Source of the DNA: CAZFLD01 sp964519835 | GTDB lineage: Bacteria > Spirochaetota > Spirochaetia > DSM-27196 > CAZFLD01 | Length of the DNA stretch: 8,243 bases | Assembly: GCA_964519835.1 (NCBI GenBank) | Contig: CAZFLD010000124.1 | Span: 1 to 8,243, forward strand | Reading direction: 5' to 3' | Shown: positions 1 to 6,924 of the stretch, one piece after another | Layout: every line of letters starts with the position of its first letter | Numbering within the stretch: the first letter of the stretch is position 1 | Translations under genes and position numbers: made by a program | The notes under the pieces: model-generated | Database searches by the model: none | Seen by the model: the letters and a program-made list of their open reading frames with translations, nothing else | Told to the model about the DNA's origin: nothing

Positions 1-1
1 C

Positions 2-379
2 GTCCCCGACCTCGACGGAGGAGACAACGGACCTTGGTCCCGTGTGCCACTCCCAAGCCCGACCGAGGCGGCCGTCCATCGGTTTGTTTTCTTGGTAAAC
101 GGCCGACCGGTTCCGGTTGCAGGTGCCAACTGGCAGCCCTGCGACGCGGTCTACAGCCGCGCCGGTGTAGAGCACTCCGTGCCAATCCTCCAGGATGCCC
201 ACGCAATGGGCATGAACATGGTCCGAGTATGGGGCGGCGGGTATATCGAGCATCCCGAGTTTTATGAGACCTGTGACCGGCTGGGGCTGATGGTCTGGCA
301 GGATTTTCCCTTCGCATCGAGATTTACCCCCGGCACGACGAGTTTCTCATCGACGTGGAGATTGAAGCACGCGATATAG
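2..379 (+). CDS. GH2 beta-mannosidase-like glycosidase, upstream piece (5' partial, frameshifted)
   Basis: This is the 5' part of a family 2 glycoside hydrolase reading frame. It is open from the window's left edge, so the true start lies outside. It is read in the frame of position 2. The translation contains the usual entry into the catalytic (beta/alpha)8 barrel of beta-mannosidases: FVFLVNGRPVPVAGANWQP (nt ~83-142), then MNMVRVWGGGYIEHPEFYE, then CDRLGLMVWQDFPFA (to nt 316). The family consensus resembles 'NG.P.F.KGANW.P', 'RVWGGG.YE...FY..CDE.G.LVWQDF.FAC..YP'. After the Ala at 314-316 and Ser at 317-319 the frame loses similarity and stops at 377-379. The matching continuation (Glu-Ile-Tyr-Pro-Arg-His) is one frame over, so this piece and the next entry are one gene. 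The family removes non-reducing terminal beta-mannosyl, or related, residues. Family assignment is confident; substrate is not. Confidence 0.8.
   Translation, partial: VPDLDGGDNGPWSRVPLPSPTEAAVHRFVFLVNGRPVPVAGANWQPCDAVYSRAGVEHSVPILQDAHAMGMNMVRVWGGGYIEHPEFYETCDRLGLMVWQDFPFASRFTPGTTSFSSTWRLKHAI
314..322 (+). other. Probable single-base deletion (frameshift) in the GH2 gene
   Basis: Reading frame 2 gives ...WQDFPFAS up to the TCG at 317-319. Frame 1 gives EIYPRHDEFL starting at the GAG at 319-321. Joined, they match the beta-mannosidase pattern W-Q-D-F-x-F-A-C-x-x-Y-P with the right number of residues if one base, most simply a G (TCG-GAG read as TCGAG), is missing. This could be a real mutation or an assembly or sequencing error. 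The intact catalytic residues on the downstream side and the intact operon favour an error or a very recent mutation. Confidence 0.75.
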
Positions 380-1482
380 TTCGGCGATTGCGCCCACATC
401 CGTGCTTGGCCGTCTTCTGCGGCGACAACGAAAGTGACATGACGAATCACGATCACGGGGCCGACTTTCGCGCAAACCGGATAAACCACGAGGTGCTGCC
501 TCGTGTGGTGCGAGAGCTCTCGCCGGGTACCCATTATCACCCGTCCAGTCCGTTCGGGTTTGACTACCCGCGGTCGCCGTGGTCCGGTGACAATCGAAAC
601 TGGGGCCCGTGGGATCCTACGGACAACTATAGCCACATCCGCAGGGAGGAGTCGAGGTTTATAAGTGAAGCCGGGGCCTACGCGCTTCCCTCGATCGAAA
701 GCATTCGGACGTGGCTCAAACCCGAGAATCAGTGGCCGTGCGATGGCTGGGCATGGGACCTTCGCGGTGGCTCGACCGACACCTATCGTCGCGACTTTGT
801 CTACCAGAGTCTTCGTCTCTGGCGCCGGTTTAGTGAGTTTGACGACATCGAGTCCGCCGTAGAAGTGAGCCAGTTTGCGCAAGCCTGGGGAGCAATGGTC
901 CTATTTCTCCACTGCAGGCGACGATGGCCGGAGACCGGCGGAGTACTATGGTGGAAACTAGACGACGCGTGGCCTTGCATGGACGGAGGCGTCATCGAGT
1001 ACGGCGGAAGACGACGTCTGTTGTACTACTCACTGAAGTATTCACTCTCCCCGGTCGTTCTCTGTTTTTTCCAAGACCCGGCAGATGATACGGTAACTCT
1101 ACATTGTATCAACCACAGCGACTCTCGAGTCGCCGGTATTGTGGATCTTTTTAGCATCGACCCGGATTCCGGCCAAAAACGCAACCTAGAGCAGGTAAAC
1201 GTTGACGTGCCGCCGATGCGTTCCGTCGAGTTGCACCGATGTGAGACTCAGCCGGCTGCCGCGGCTGATCGCGCGGTGCTCTACGCTCGGGCGGGTGCAT
1301 CATCGTTGTCAAGTGTGGCTCCCGGAATCTGGGCATTCGCCCCTTCCTCCGCTTGGTGTCTGCACCAGTCTAGTCATCTCATCGCGGACCTTTGGGGCCT
1401 TCCCATGCAATCAACCGGCAATGGGGCCGGTGATAAAAACACTCCCGTGCGCGTTTCGCGCATGGCAAGGAGGCAAAGATGA
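355..1482 (+). CDS. GH2 beta-mannosidase-like glycosidase, catalytic and C-terminal piece (frameshifted from upstream piece)
   Basis: This is the rest of the GH2 enzyme in the +1 frame. The GTG at 355 is only the first possible start in this frame. Similarity begins earlier, at about nt 319, with Glu-Ile-Tyr-Pro-Arg-His-Asp-Glu-Phe-Leu, so 355 is an internal codon and not a natural start. The family motif WCGNNE appears as FCGDNES, with the predicted acid/base Glu at nt 430-432. The nucleophile motif SEFG appears as FISEAGAYALPS, with Glu at 667-669. A typical barrel-end motif GGVLWWKLDDAWP follows (nt ~937-975), then a beta-sandwich C-terminus. Both catalytic acids are present, so the active site itself is intact. 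The last ~40 residues (from nt ~1360) look low in similarity to the family. The stop TGA (1480-1482) overlaps the next gene's ATG (1479-1481), a translational-coupling junction. A role on beta-mannosides is inferred from family resemblance only. Confidence 0.82.
   Translation: MEIEARDIVRRLRPHPCLAVFCGDNESDMTNHDHGADFRANRINHEVLPRVVRELSPGTHYHPSSPFGFDYPRSPWSGDNRNWGPWDPTDNYSHIRREESRFISEAGAYALPSIESIRTWLKPENQWPCDGWAWDLRGGSTDTYRRDFVYQSLRLWRRFSEFDDIESAVEVSQFAQAWGAMVLFLHCRRRWPETGGVLWWKLDDAWPCMDGGVIEYGGRRRLLYYSLKYSLSPVVLCFFQDPADDTVTLHCINHSDSRVAGIVDLFSIDPDSGQKRNLEQVNVDVPPMRSVELHRCETQPAAAADRAVLYARAGASSLSSVAPGIWAFAPSSAWCLHQSSHLIADLWGLPMQSTGNGAGDKNTPVRVSRMARRQR
1414..1431 (+). promoter_or_regulatory. Small hairpin at the end of the GH2 gene
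   Basis: ACCGGC (1414-1419) is the exact reverse complement of GCCGGT (1426-1431), with a 6-nt loop. It lies inside the 3' end of the GH2 reading frame, 48 nt before the binding-protein start. It is the first of two closely spaced hairpins. No T-tract follows (the next bases are GATAAAAAC), so it is not an intrinsic terminator. A role in mRNA processing or stability is inference, and six pairs could be chance. Confidence 0.35.
1445..1465 (+). promoter_or_regulatory. Hairpin immediately upstream of the solute-binding-protein ribosome site
   Basis: TGCGCG (1448-1453) and CGCGCA (1457-1462) are perfect inverted repeats around a TTT loop. The stem extends outward through a G-T wobble (1447/1463) and two C-G pairs (1445-1446 with 1464-1465), giving nine pairs. 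It ends two bases before the AAGGAGG ribosome site at 1467-1473. It could protect the 5' end of a processed binding-protein mRNA, or it could be a repressor half-site pair in DNA. Both are inference. Confidence 0.45.
1467..1473 (+). promoter_or_regulatory. Strong Shine-Dalgarno site for the solute-binding protein
   Basis: AAGGAGG lies five bases before the ATG at 1479. It is the best ribosome site in the window and sits before the gene whose product is normally needed in excess over the permeases. It fixes the start of the binding protein even though that start overlaps the upstream stop. Confidence 0.8.
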
Positions 1483-2996
1483 AAAGAGTTGCTTTGGTAG
1501 TTGCGCTTACAATGCTTTTGTTGAGCGCGGCGTGGGCCGCCGGTGGATCCGAAGGCCAGGCCCAGGACGGTGGGCCGGTTGGTCTTCGTTGGCTGACCGG
1601 TGTGTGGGCAAATCAGGTCGACCCAAACGGCTATCTCAATGAGGCCGCTTTGGAGGCCGTGAACGTTGACCTAGAGTTGGAGGTGATGCCGGCCGCTCAG
1701 CTTACTCAGCGGACCCAGGTCTTGTTCGCCGGCGGGGACTACCCGGAGATCATCACAATCGGTCCCGGACCTCTTCTGTCTCAGAACGCCGCCAACGGCA
1801 CTTTGGTCAACATGGATCCGTACTGGGAAGACTACCCAGCGCTGGTAGAGGGCTATCCCCGAGACAACGCGGCGCTCAGCCCGATGATGGTCGACGGATC
1901 GATCTACATGGTACCGGTTATGCTAGCCGACTCTCGGTTTAACTTCGCGATCCGCCAGGATTGGCTGGACGCAGTCGGAATGGACGCGCCCACCACGGTT
2001 GAGGAACTCTACGAAGTAGGTCGAGCGTTCCGCGAAGGCGATCCCGACGGCGATGGCGAGCGGAATACCTTCGCGTGGGGAATGGACCGCAACGGTGGAA
2101 CGATCGTCGATATTGTGAACCCGGGATTTGGCATACCAGGAAACTTTCTGGGTTACTACCTTACCGCAGGTGGTGACGTGGCCCCCAACTTCCTGCATCC
2201 AAATGCGGCTGACGCCATCGCATTCCTAAAACGCTCCTACGAAGAGGGTCTTCTCTTTCCGGACTCAGTGACGCAGATCTACGCGGAACAGGAAAAGGAC
2301 TTTCTGTCGGGCCAGACCGGCGTCATGCTGGGAAACAACTCCAAGGCAGCTTTCTTTGAAGACACGCTTCAGGAGGCGTTTGCCGACGGTCAAGTAACCT
2401 ATGTTGATCCCTTGGTTTCGGCGGATGGTAAACAGCAGTGGCAGTTTTACTCGCCGGTCTGGAGAGGGGCGGCGGTTACGGCTGCAGCCAACACCGAAAC
2501 AAAGGTCAGAGCTGCGATGGAGTTGTTCAATTGGATGGTCGGCGAAGGCGACGAGATCGTACGATTCGGACCTGAAGGTGTTTACTGGACGGAACGGGGC
2601 AGTCACGGAATGCCGATTCTGGAAGGTGACGGCTACGACCGATGGTATCGGACCGGCGAGGGGTACCATGAGCTGCACCTTATTATCTCCCCCTACAAAA
2701 CCGAGTCCTTTATCTCGCCCCAACTATGGGCAGACGAGGAGCAAGTTGAGACCCAGATCGCGGCTTTTGAACAGTATCGGCCATATGCGGTTTTCGACCC
2801 AACGATCGGGATTACGACGCCGTTGAAGACCGAGTACGAGGCAACGCTACGAGAGATCATTCTGGCGGATATCTTTGATATCATTGTCGGTGGTGAGCCG
2901 TTGTCCAGCTTGGATGCATTGGAGTCGGATTGGGCTGCTCGTGGCGGTCCGGAGATGATCGAAGAGATCAACGCGGCCTACCAGGCAAGGCAGTAG
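1479..2996 (+). CDS. Extracellular solute-binding protein of a CUT1-type sugar ABC transporter
   Basis: This 505-residue periplasmic protein captures a sugar or oligosaccharide and delivers it to the two permeases encoded next. Residues 1-20 are a classic Sec signal peptide (MKRVALVVALTMLLLSAAWA), with cleavage expected after Ala20 or Ala21. The mature N-terminus begins Gly-Gly-Ser-Glu, a style common in spirochaete binding proteins. There is no lipobox Cys, so it should be soluble. The length and layout fit the long LplA/YtcQ-like family 1 binding proteins: PEIITIGPG near residue 90, GSIYMVPV, RQDWLDAVGMDAPTTVEELYEV, and the acidic loop DPDGDGERNTF from residue 188, which resembles a Ca-binding loop found in many members. 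It lies within an operon, overlapping the GH2 stop by 4 bp (ATGA), with AAGGAGG upstream. The ligand cannot be read from the sequence; the neighbouring glycosidases suggest a plant-type oligosaccharide. Confidence 0.93.
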   Translation: MKRVALVVALTMLLLSAAWAAGGSEGQAQDGGPVGLRWLTGVWANQVDPNGYLNEAALEAVNVDLELEVMPAAQLTQRTQVLFAGGDYPEIITIGPGPLLSQNAANGTLVNMDPYWEDYPALVEGYPRDNAALSPMMVDGSIYMVPVMLADSRFNFAIRQDWLDAVGMDAPTTVEELYEVGRAFREGDPDGDGERNTFAWGMDRNGGTIVDIVNPGFGIPGNFLGYYLTAGGDVAPNFLHPNAADAIAFLKRSYEEGLLFPDSVTQIYAEQEKDFLSGQTGVMLGNNSKAAFFEDTLQEAFADGQVTYVDPLVSADGKQQWQFYSPVWRGAAVTAAANTETKVRAAMELFNWMVGEGDEIVRFGPEGVYWTERGSHGMPILEGDGYDRWYRTGEGYHELHLIISPYKTESFISPQLWADEEQVETQIAAFEQYRPYAVFDPTIGITTPLKTEYEATLREIILADIFDIIVGGEPLSSLDALESDWAARGGPEMIEEINAAYQARQ

Positions 2997-3019
2997 GCGT
3001 TTCACAACGCGGAATCAAT

Positions 3020-3044
3020 GCGGCGGTCGTCCCGCGACCGCCGC
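3020..3044 (+). promoter_or_regulatory. Perfect 10-bp intercistronic hairpin between binding protein and permease
   Basis: GCGGCGGTCG (3020-3029) is the exact reverse complement of CGACCGCCGC (3035-3044), around the 5-nt loop TCCCG. AAT (3017-3019) and ATT (3048-3050) can extend it across a small internal loop. The bases after it (TGCATTCTCAACGG) contain no T-run, so it is not a standard intrinsic terminator. Stem-loops in this position, as in malE-malF of enteric bacteria, are known to protect the upstream mRNA from 3' exonucleases and so raise binding protein over permease. That role here is inferred from position and strength. Confidence 0.75.
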
Positions 3045-3056
3045 TGCATTCTCAAC

Positions 3057-3064
3057 GGAGAGGG
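3057..3064 (+). promoter_or_regulatory. Shine-Dalgarno site that sets the GTG start of the first permease
   Basis: GGAGAGGG ends three bases before the GTG at 3068; its GGAG core (3057-3060) is seven bases away. This argues for 3068 as the start and against the in-frame ATG/GTG-type starts inside the binding-protein gene. Confidence 0.7.
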
Positions 3065-3067
3065 CTA

Positions 3068-3973
3068 GTGAAGTCGGCAAGTTCAGTTTTTAGGCGTTTT
3101 GGTCCGATCTATGCATTCGTCGCGGTGGGAATGGCTTACTTGGTTTTTTTCAAGTTCGTTCCGATCATCTACAACTACATAGCATTTGTAGACTTTCGTC
3201 CTATCGACGGAGTGTTTGGGAGTCCGTTCGCCGGCCTCAAGTACTTCGAGCGCCTGTTTGCTTACCCGGATCTCGGTATTCTGCTGCGAAACACCTTTGC
3301 GATCAGCGGCATGCGAATCCTTTTCGGATTCTGGGTACCGATACTGTTTACCCTGTTACTGCACGACTTCCGGTCATCTTTCGCCAAGCGAAGCATTCAG
3401 ACTATTATCTACTTTCCACACTTTGTTTCTTGGGTTGTCGTTGCCGGCCTAACCCAAAAGCTTCTTTCGCCGACCTCGGGCGTGGTGAACCTGCTTATTA
3501 TGGCTATGGGGCAAGACCCGCACCACTTTCTCACCGACGACGGCTGGTTCCGATGGATCCTTGTATTCCAAGGAATCTGGAAGGAGTCGGGCTTTGGAAC
3601 CATCATCTACCTCGCGGCGCTGTCCGCCGTTTCGCCCGATCTCTATGAGGCTGCCAAGATCGACGGCTGCAACAAGTGGCAGATCATGCGCTTTATCAAC
3701 ATACCAGCACTCATCGGAACGGCGGTTATTATGCTCCTCCTCGCAATCGGCCGTCTTATCAATGAAAACTTTAGCCAGATCTTTGTCATGCTATCTCCGA
3801 CGGTGTTCAAAGTCGGCGACGTGTTCGAGACATTCGCTTTCCGGGTTGGCATCAACCAGGGGCAGATTAGCTATACAACCGCAATTAGTCTCTTCAAGTC
3901 GGTCGTAGCCGCCGTGATGGTCATAGGTGCGAACTCCACAATCCGCCGCCTCGGATATCGGGGGATTTACTAA
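3068..3973 (+). CDS. Sugar ABC transporter permease, LplB type
   Basis: This inner-membrane permease subunit, together with the next protein, forms the translocation channel of a CUT1 carbohydrate importer. With the GTG start at 3068 it is 301 residues long, the usual size for the family. Six hydrophobic stretches can be seen: about residues 13-33, 77-98, 112-131, 158-180, 212-232 and 280-297. The cytoplasmic EAA loop that docks on the ATPase is present as YEAAKIDGCNKWQIMRFINIP, starting at Tyr193, with the conserved Gly200. The end (RRLGYRGIY) is typical of LplB-like permeases. The reading frame is open upstream to about 2930. That extension adds 46 hydrophilic residues, overlaps the binding-protein gene and spans the hairpin, so I rejected it. 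The stop TAA shares its last base with the next ATG (TAATG). Confidence 0.9.
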   Translation: MKSASSVFRRFGPIYAFVAVGMAYLVFFKFVPIIYNYIAFVDFRPIDGVFGSPFAGLKYFERLFAYPDLGILLRNTFAISGMRILFGFWVPILFTLLLHDFRSSFAKRSIQTIIYFPHFVSWVVVAGLTQKLLSPTSGVVNLLIMAMGQDPHHFLTDDGWFRWILVFQGIWKESGFGTIIYLAALSAVSPDLYEAAKIDGCNKWQIMRFINIPALIGTAVIMLLLAIGRLINENFSQIFVMLSPTVFKVGDVFETFAFRVGINQGQISYTTAISLFKSVVAAVMVIGANSTIRRLGYRGIY

Positions 3974-4863
3974 TGTTTGGCCGAAGGGTAAAAATCAAAA
4001 TCAGCCGCAGCGACGTCTTCTACGACATACTCAAGTGGCTCATCATGGGAGCATTCGCTCTCGTTTGTTTGCTTCCAATGCTTCATTTGCTCGGAGTCTC
4101 GCTTGCTCCCTATCGAGAGCTTGCTCGAAACCCCTACCTCCTTTGGCCAAGTGAGATCACATTCGAAAGCTATCGCATGGTCCTAAGCGCAGGGGCAATA
4201 CCACGGTCTTTGGCAAATAGTGTGATAATTACCGTACTCGGAGTAGCAACCAGCATGCTGCTAACTTCTGTTTTTGCGTACGGTTTATCGAAGCGTGAAG
4301 TTCCCGGAAATCGCACATTTAATTTCATAGTTCTTGTGTTTATTGTCTTCCAAGTTGGGATTATCCCGCTCTATATAGCGATGAGAACCTACAGACTTGT
4401 GGGCACCTACTGGTCGATTGTATTTGCCTCGGCCATAAACCCCTTCTGGTGCATCATCATGCGGAATTTCTTCGAAGAGCTTCCTTCGGAGCTTTTCGAC
4501 TGTGCGAAAATCGAAGGCGCATCGGAGGTTCGAACCTTTTGGAGCGTGGCATTGCCGCTCTCAAAAGCCTCTATCGCCGCAATTTCTCTTTTCTACTCGG
4601 TGTTCTTTTGGAACGACTACTTCTTCCCATTGATGTTTGTAAGCAGGCTGGAGCGCTGGCCGATTACCGTTTGGATGTACCAGATGGTCTCCGCCTTTCA
4701 GCAGGAGAACCTGGTCCAAGACGCGGCCACCGCAGTCGAGGTGCAGGAAGACAACATTAAGGCGACAGTCATCTTTATCTCCATCACCCCAATCGTGATC
4801 CTCTATCCATTCCTACAAAAATATTTCGCGCAGGGAGTCACGCTCGGTGCGGTAAAAGGATAA
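3973..4863 (+). CDS. Sugar ABC transporter permease, LplC/YtcP type
   Basis: This is the second permease of the importer, 296 residues. It has an N-terminal cytoplasmic arm, a first membrane segment at about 20-44 and five further hydrophobic segments. The EAA loop is DCAKIEGASEVRTFWSVALP, starting at Asp176 with Gly182, followed by the WNDYFFPLMF segment common in this family. The C-terminus PFLQKYFAQGVTLGAVKG is almost the standard ending of LplC/YtcP permeases. The start is fixed by the one-base TAATG overlap with the upstream permease; a GGGGGA run at 3960-3965 lies seven bases before it and can serve as a ribosome site. LplB/LplC-type pairs are known from uptake systems for pectin-, xylan- or glucuronate-derived oligosaccharides in Bacillus and Paenibacillus. 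No ATPase gene follows, so a shared ATPase encoded elsewhere is expected. Confidence 0.92.
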   Translation: MFGRRVKIKISRSDVFYDILKWLIMGAFALVCLLPMLHLLGVSLAPYRELARNPYLLWPSEITFESYRMVLSAGAIPRSLANSVIITVLGVATSMLLTSVFAYGLSKREVPGNRTFNFIVLVFIVFQVGIIPLYIAMRTYRLVGTYWSIVFASAINPFWCIIMRNFFEELPSELFDCAKIEGASEVRTFWSVALPLSKASIAAISLFYSVFFWNDYFFPLMFVSRLERWPITVWMYQMVSAFQQENLVQDAATAVEVQEDNIKATVIFISITPIVILYPFLQKYFAQGVTLGAVKG

Positions 4864-4897
4864 TCCTCCAACCGGCGGTGACCAACGGCAGAACTCC

Positions 4898-6883
4898 ATG
4901 GAACCAAAGCATAAAGCAATGAGTAGCTACAACCTGGGCGTGCCACGACTGCTGCCGTTGACTGCCATCAAGCCGCGAGGCTGGATCAAGGAGCAGATGC
5001 TCCTTGACCTCCACGACGGTCTCAAAGGGAACTTCCCTGCCATTACACCGAACGTCGGGCGACGGCTTTTTGCAAAACAGGAGAGGGTTCCCGGCACCTG
5101 GGTAGCCGGCGCACGCCACCACAAAGAAAAGGCGTGGTGGGCCGGCGAGCATGAGGCTTATTGGATCGATAGCATAGCTCGTTCAGCAATCATGCTGGAC
5201 AGTCCCGAATACCTAAAGATCGTTCACGAATGGGTTGCCGACGTCCTCGACGCCTATGGTCGTACCGGCTACATTGGGATATATGCCAAGGAGGCTCGTT
5301 TCCCCGATCGAGGCTTTGATGGTGAGTTGTGGACGCAGAGCCGAGCGTTTCAGGCACTGCTTGCTTGGTTTGAATACAGCGGCGAGCAACGTGTTCTCGA
5401 TGCAGTTGAAAGCACCGTTCGTCAAACCATTGATCACTACTCCCGTACCACCTACTTCGGGCGCCTCGGCGCCGACGGGGGCGTGACCCACGGTGTGGGG
5501 TACATGGACACACTTGAGTGGCTCCATCGGCTAACTGGCGACCGCTACTACGCGGAATCCGCGGTCTGGTTGTATCGCGACTACTCCGAAAACGCTCCGG
5601 ACACATTTCGGGATCTAGCGCAGAACAGAATGGCCGATGCCGATCTCCCGTGGTTCGACCACGGGGCCCACGTCGGCGAGGCGTTACACATGCCGAGGAT
5701 CGCTGCGCACTTTTCCGGTAGCCCGGAGACATCGGCAGCGGCCGACAACGTGATCCCCAAACTGCAAAGGCACACCAACCCCGGCGGCGGCATGTCGATT
5801 GGGTTCCTGGAGGCAGTTGCCGGATCACGCGGCGGCGGCCACGTGCTCAACGAAAACTGCGCCCACGTGGAGGCCCTGATGTCATTGAACACACTGTTCC
5901 AGTATGAGCCCGACCCCACGATCGGCGATTGGAAGGACCGCTGCGCCTTTAATGTGTTGCAGGGCGCAAGACTGCACCCGGCGGACCGGGCAGTCATCTA
6001 TCTCTCCCGGGACAACCGCTTGCGCGCCGACAACCCGGACGCTCATGGTGGTCGAGAGCTGTTCTCCGCTTGCCACGAAGCCGCGGCTTGCTGTGTTCTC
6101 AATGTTCCGCGGACGATGCCGTACTTTGTTCACGGGCAGTGGTACCAACTGGCTGATCGCCTCGGAATCCTGGCCAACGGTTTCGCTCCGTGTGAGATCA
6201 GGACGCGCCTGGCGAACGTGCCGGCTATCATAACGGTCGCCGGTGAGTACCCTTTTGAAGATCAAGTTGTGATTTCCCTCACGCTGGAGCGACCTATAGC
6301 CTTTGACCTGTTGCTCCGCATACCGGCTTGGACCAACGACCAGACCGTCGAGGTTCCCCCGGGGATTGATCGGCACGTCGAGCAGAACTTTATCATCTGC
6401 CGCGGGACTTGGCGAAACGGGGATGTCGTCACCTACAACTTAGGCCATCGGGTCGAGCGCAACATCGACCCATGCCGGGGGGAAGCGTACTACACGTGGG
6501 GACCCCTTTGTTTTGCTCTCCCATTCAAAGCTAAAGAGACCGTACACGCCACCATCGATGGGAACCCAGACCAGCCCTCAGGCTTTGCCGAGTACCTCTA
6601 CGCGCCGGAGGACGACGAGGGCTGGCGCTACCTCGCGGTGCCGGGCAACCTGTTTCGACTGGTATCTGACGGTGATCGGGCTCAATATCCCTTCGCGACC
6701 CCTCCAATCGCTCTTGAGGGTGAACTGGCCACGCGCGATGGGGAACCAAGAACCGTGAGGCTTGTGCCGATGGGGAGCGCAGCCCTCCGTCGAACAACCT
6801 TTCCTCTATCGAAGCTGGTGCCGTCCGATGGTCCCGCCGAAGCCGCCTTTGGCCCGGACGAAGATCCAATGCGGGCCTTCTAG
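4898..6883 (+). CDS. GH127/DUF1680-family glycoside hydrolase (beta-L-arabinofuranosidase-like)
   Basis: This is a 661-residue protein close in length to the founding enzyme HypBA1. DUF1680 hallmarks are present: PLTAIKPRGWIKEQMLLDL near the N-terminus and WWAGEHEAYWIDS from Trp80. The N-terminal ~430 residues should form the (alpha/alpha)6 barrel, and the rest beta-sandwich domains. HypBA1 uses a zinc-bound cysteine nucleophile with ligands Glu338, Cys340, Cys417 and Cys418. Here Glu319, Cys321, Cys398 and Cys399 show exactly the same spacing. Glu305 (in GFLEAV) is a candidate for the acid/base Glu322, two residues off in spacing. The usual CCPPN reads CCVLN, and a Cys392-His393 pair precedes it, so this is a divergent member. 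The family also includes an aceric-acid hydrolase, so beta-L-arabinofuranoside is only the likeliest substrate. There is no signal peptide, so it should be cytoplasmic and act on imported sugar. The start is uncertain: ATG 4898 or ATG 4919, neither with a good ribosome site. Confidence 0.88.
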   Translation: MEPKHKAMSSYNLGVPRLLPLTAIKPRGWIKEQMLLDLHDGLKGNFPAITPNVGRRLFAKQERVPGTWVAGARHHKEKAWWAGEHEAYWIDSIARSAIMLDSPEYLKIVHEWVADVLDAYGRTGYIGIYAKEARFPDRGFDGELWTQSRAFQALLAWFEYSGEQRVLDAVESTVRQTIDHYSRTTYFGRLGADGGVTHGVGYMDTLEWLHRLTGDRYYAESAVWLYRDYSENAPDTFRDLAQNRMADADLPWFDHGAHVGEALHMPRIAAHFSGSPETSAAADNVIPKLQRHTNPGGGMSIGFLEAVAGSRGGGHVLNENCAHVEALMSLNTLFQYEPDPTIGDWKDRCAFNVLQGARLHPADRAVIYLSRDNRLRADNPDAHGGRELFSACHEAAACCVLNVPRTMPYFVHGQWYQLADRLGILANGFAPCEIRTRLANVPAIITVAGEYPFEDQVVISLTLERPIAFDLLLRIPAWTNDQTVEVPPGIDRHVEQNFIICRGTWRNGDVVTYNLGHRVERNIDPCRGEAYYTWGPLCFALPFKAKETVHATIDGNPDQPSGFAEYLYAPEDDEGWRYLAVPGNLFRLVSDGDRAQYPFATPPIALEGELATRDGEPRTVRLVPMGSAALRRTTFPLSKLVPSDGPAEAAFGPDEDPMRAF

Positions 6884-6912
6884 TTCGGACCTCTTCTTGT
6901 ATTGAGGTAGTA

Positions 6913-6917
6913 GGGAG
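6913..6917 (+). promoter_or_regulatory. Shine-Dalgarno site favouring a GTG start at 6925
   Basis: GGGAG at 6913-6917 is seven bases from the GTG at 6925 and thirteen from the ATG at 6931. The spacing favours GTG, but two residues are all that separates the choices. An ATG at 6920-6922 is followed at once by TAG and can be ignored. Confidence 0.5.
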
Positions 6918-6924
6918 TCATGTA

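Noticed and set aside
262..882. Long open frame on the minus strand (206 codons)
   Set aside because: It lies opposite the GH2 gene, whose catalytic motifs are clear, and its translation shows no recognisable domain. It is a shadow of GC-rich coding sequence.
3020..3050. Intrinsic terminator after the binding protein
   Set aside because: The stem is strong but no U-tract follows, and the permease genes downstream belong to the same operon.
2930..3067. Upstream extension of the first permease by 46 residues
   Set aside because: It overlaps the end of the binding-protein gene, adds hydrophilic sequence unlike the family, has no ribosome site, and runs through the hairpin. The GTG at 3068 has a good Shine-Dalgarno site.
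4853..4863. Near-palindrome AGGATAATCCT at the end of the second permease
   Set aside because: The arms are separated by one base, too close for an RNA hairpin, and it is short enough to be chance.
5190..5828. Long open frame on the minus strand (212 codons)
   Set aside because: It is Arg/Ser/Pro-rich, antisense to the GH127 gene, and has no family resemblance.
6889..6908. Inverted repeat ACCTC / GAGGT between the GH127 and URO-D genes
   Set aside because: Only five pairs with a ten-base loop and no T-run; likely chance.
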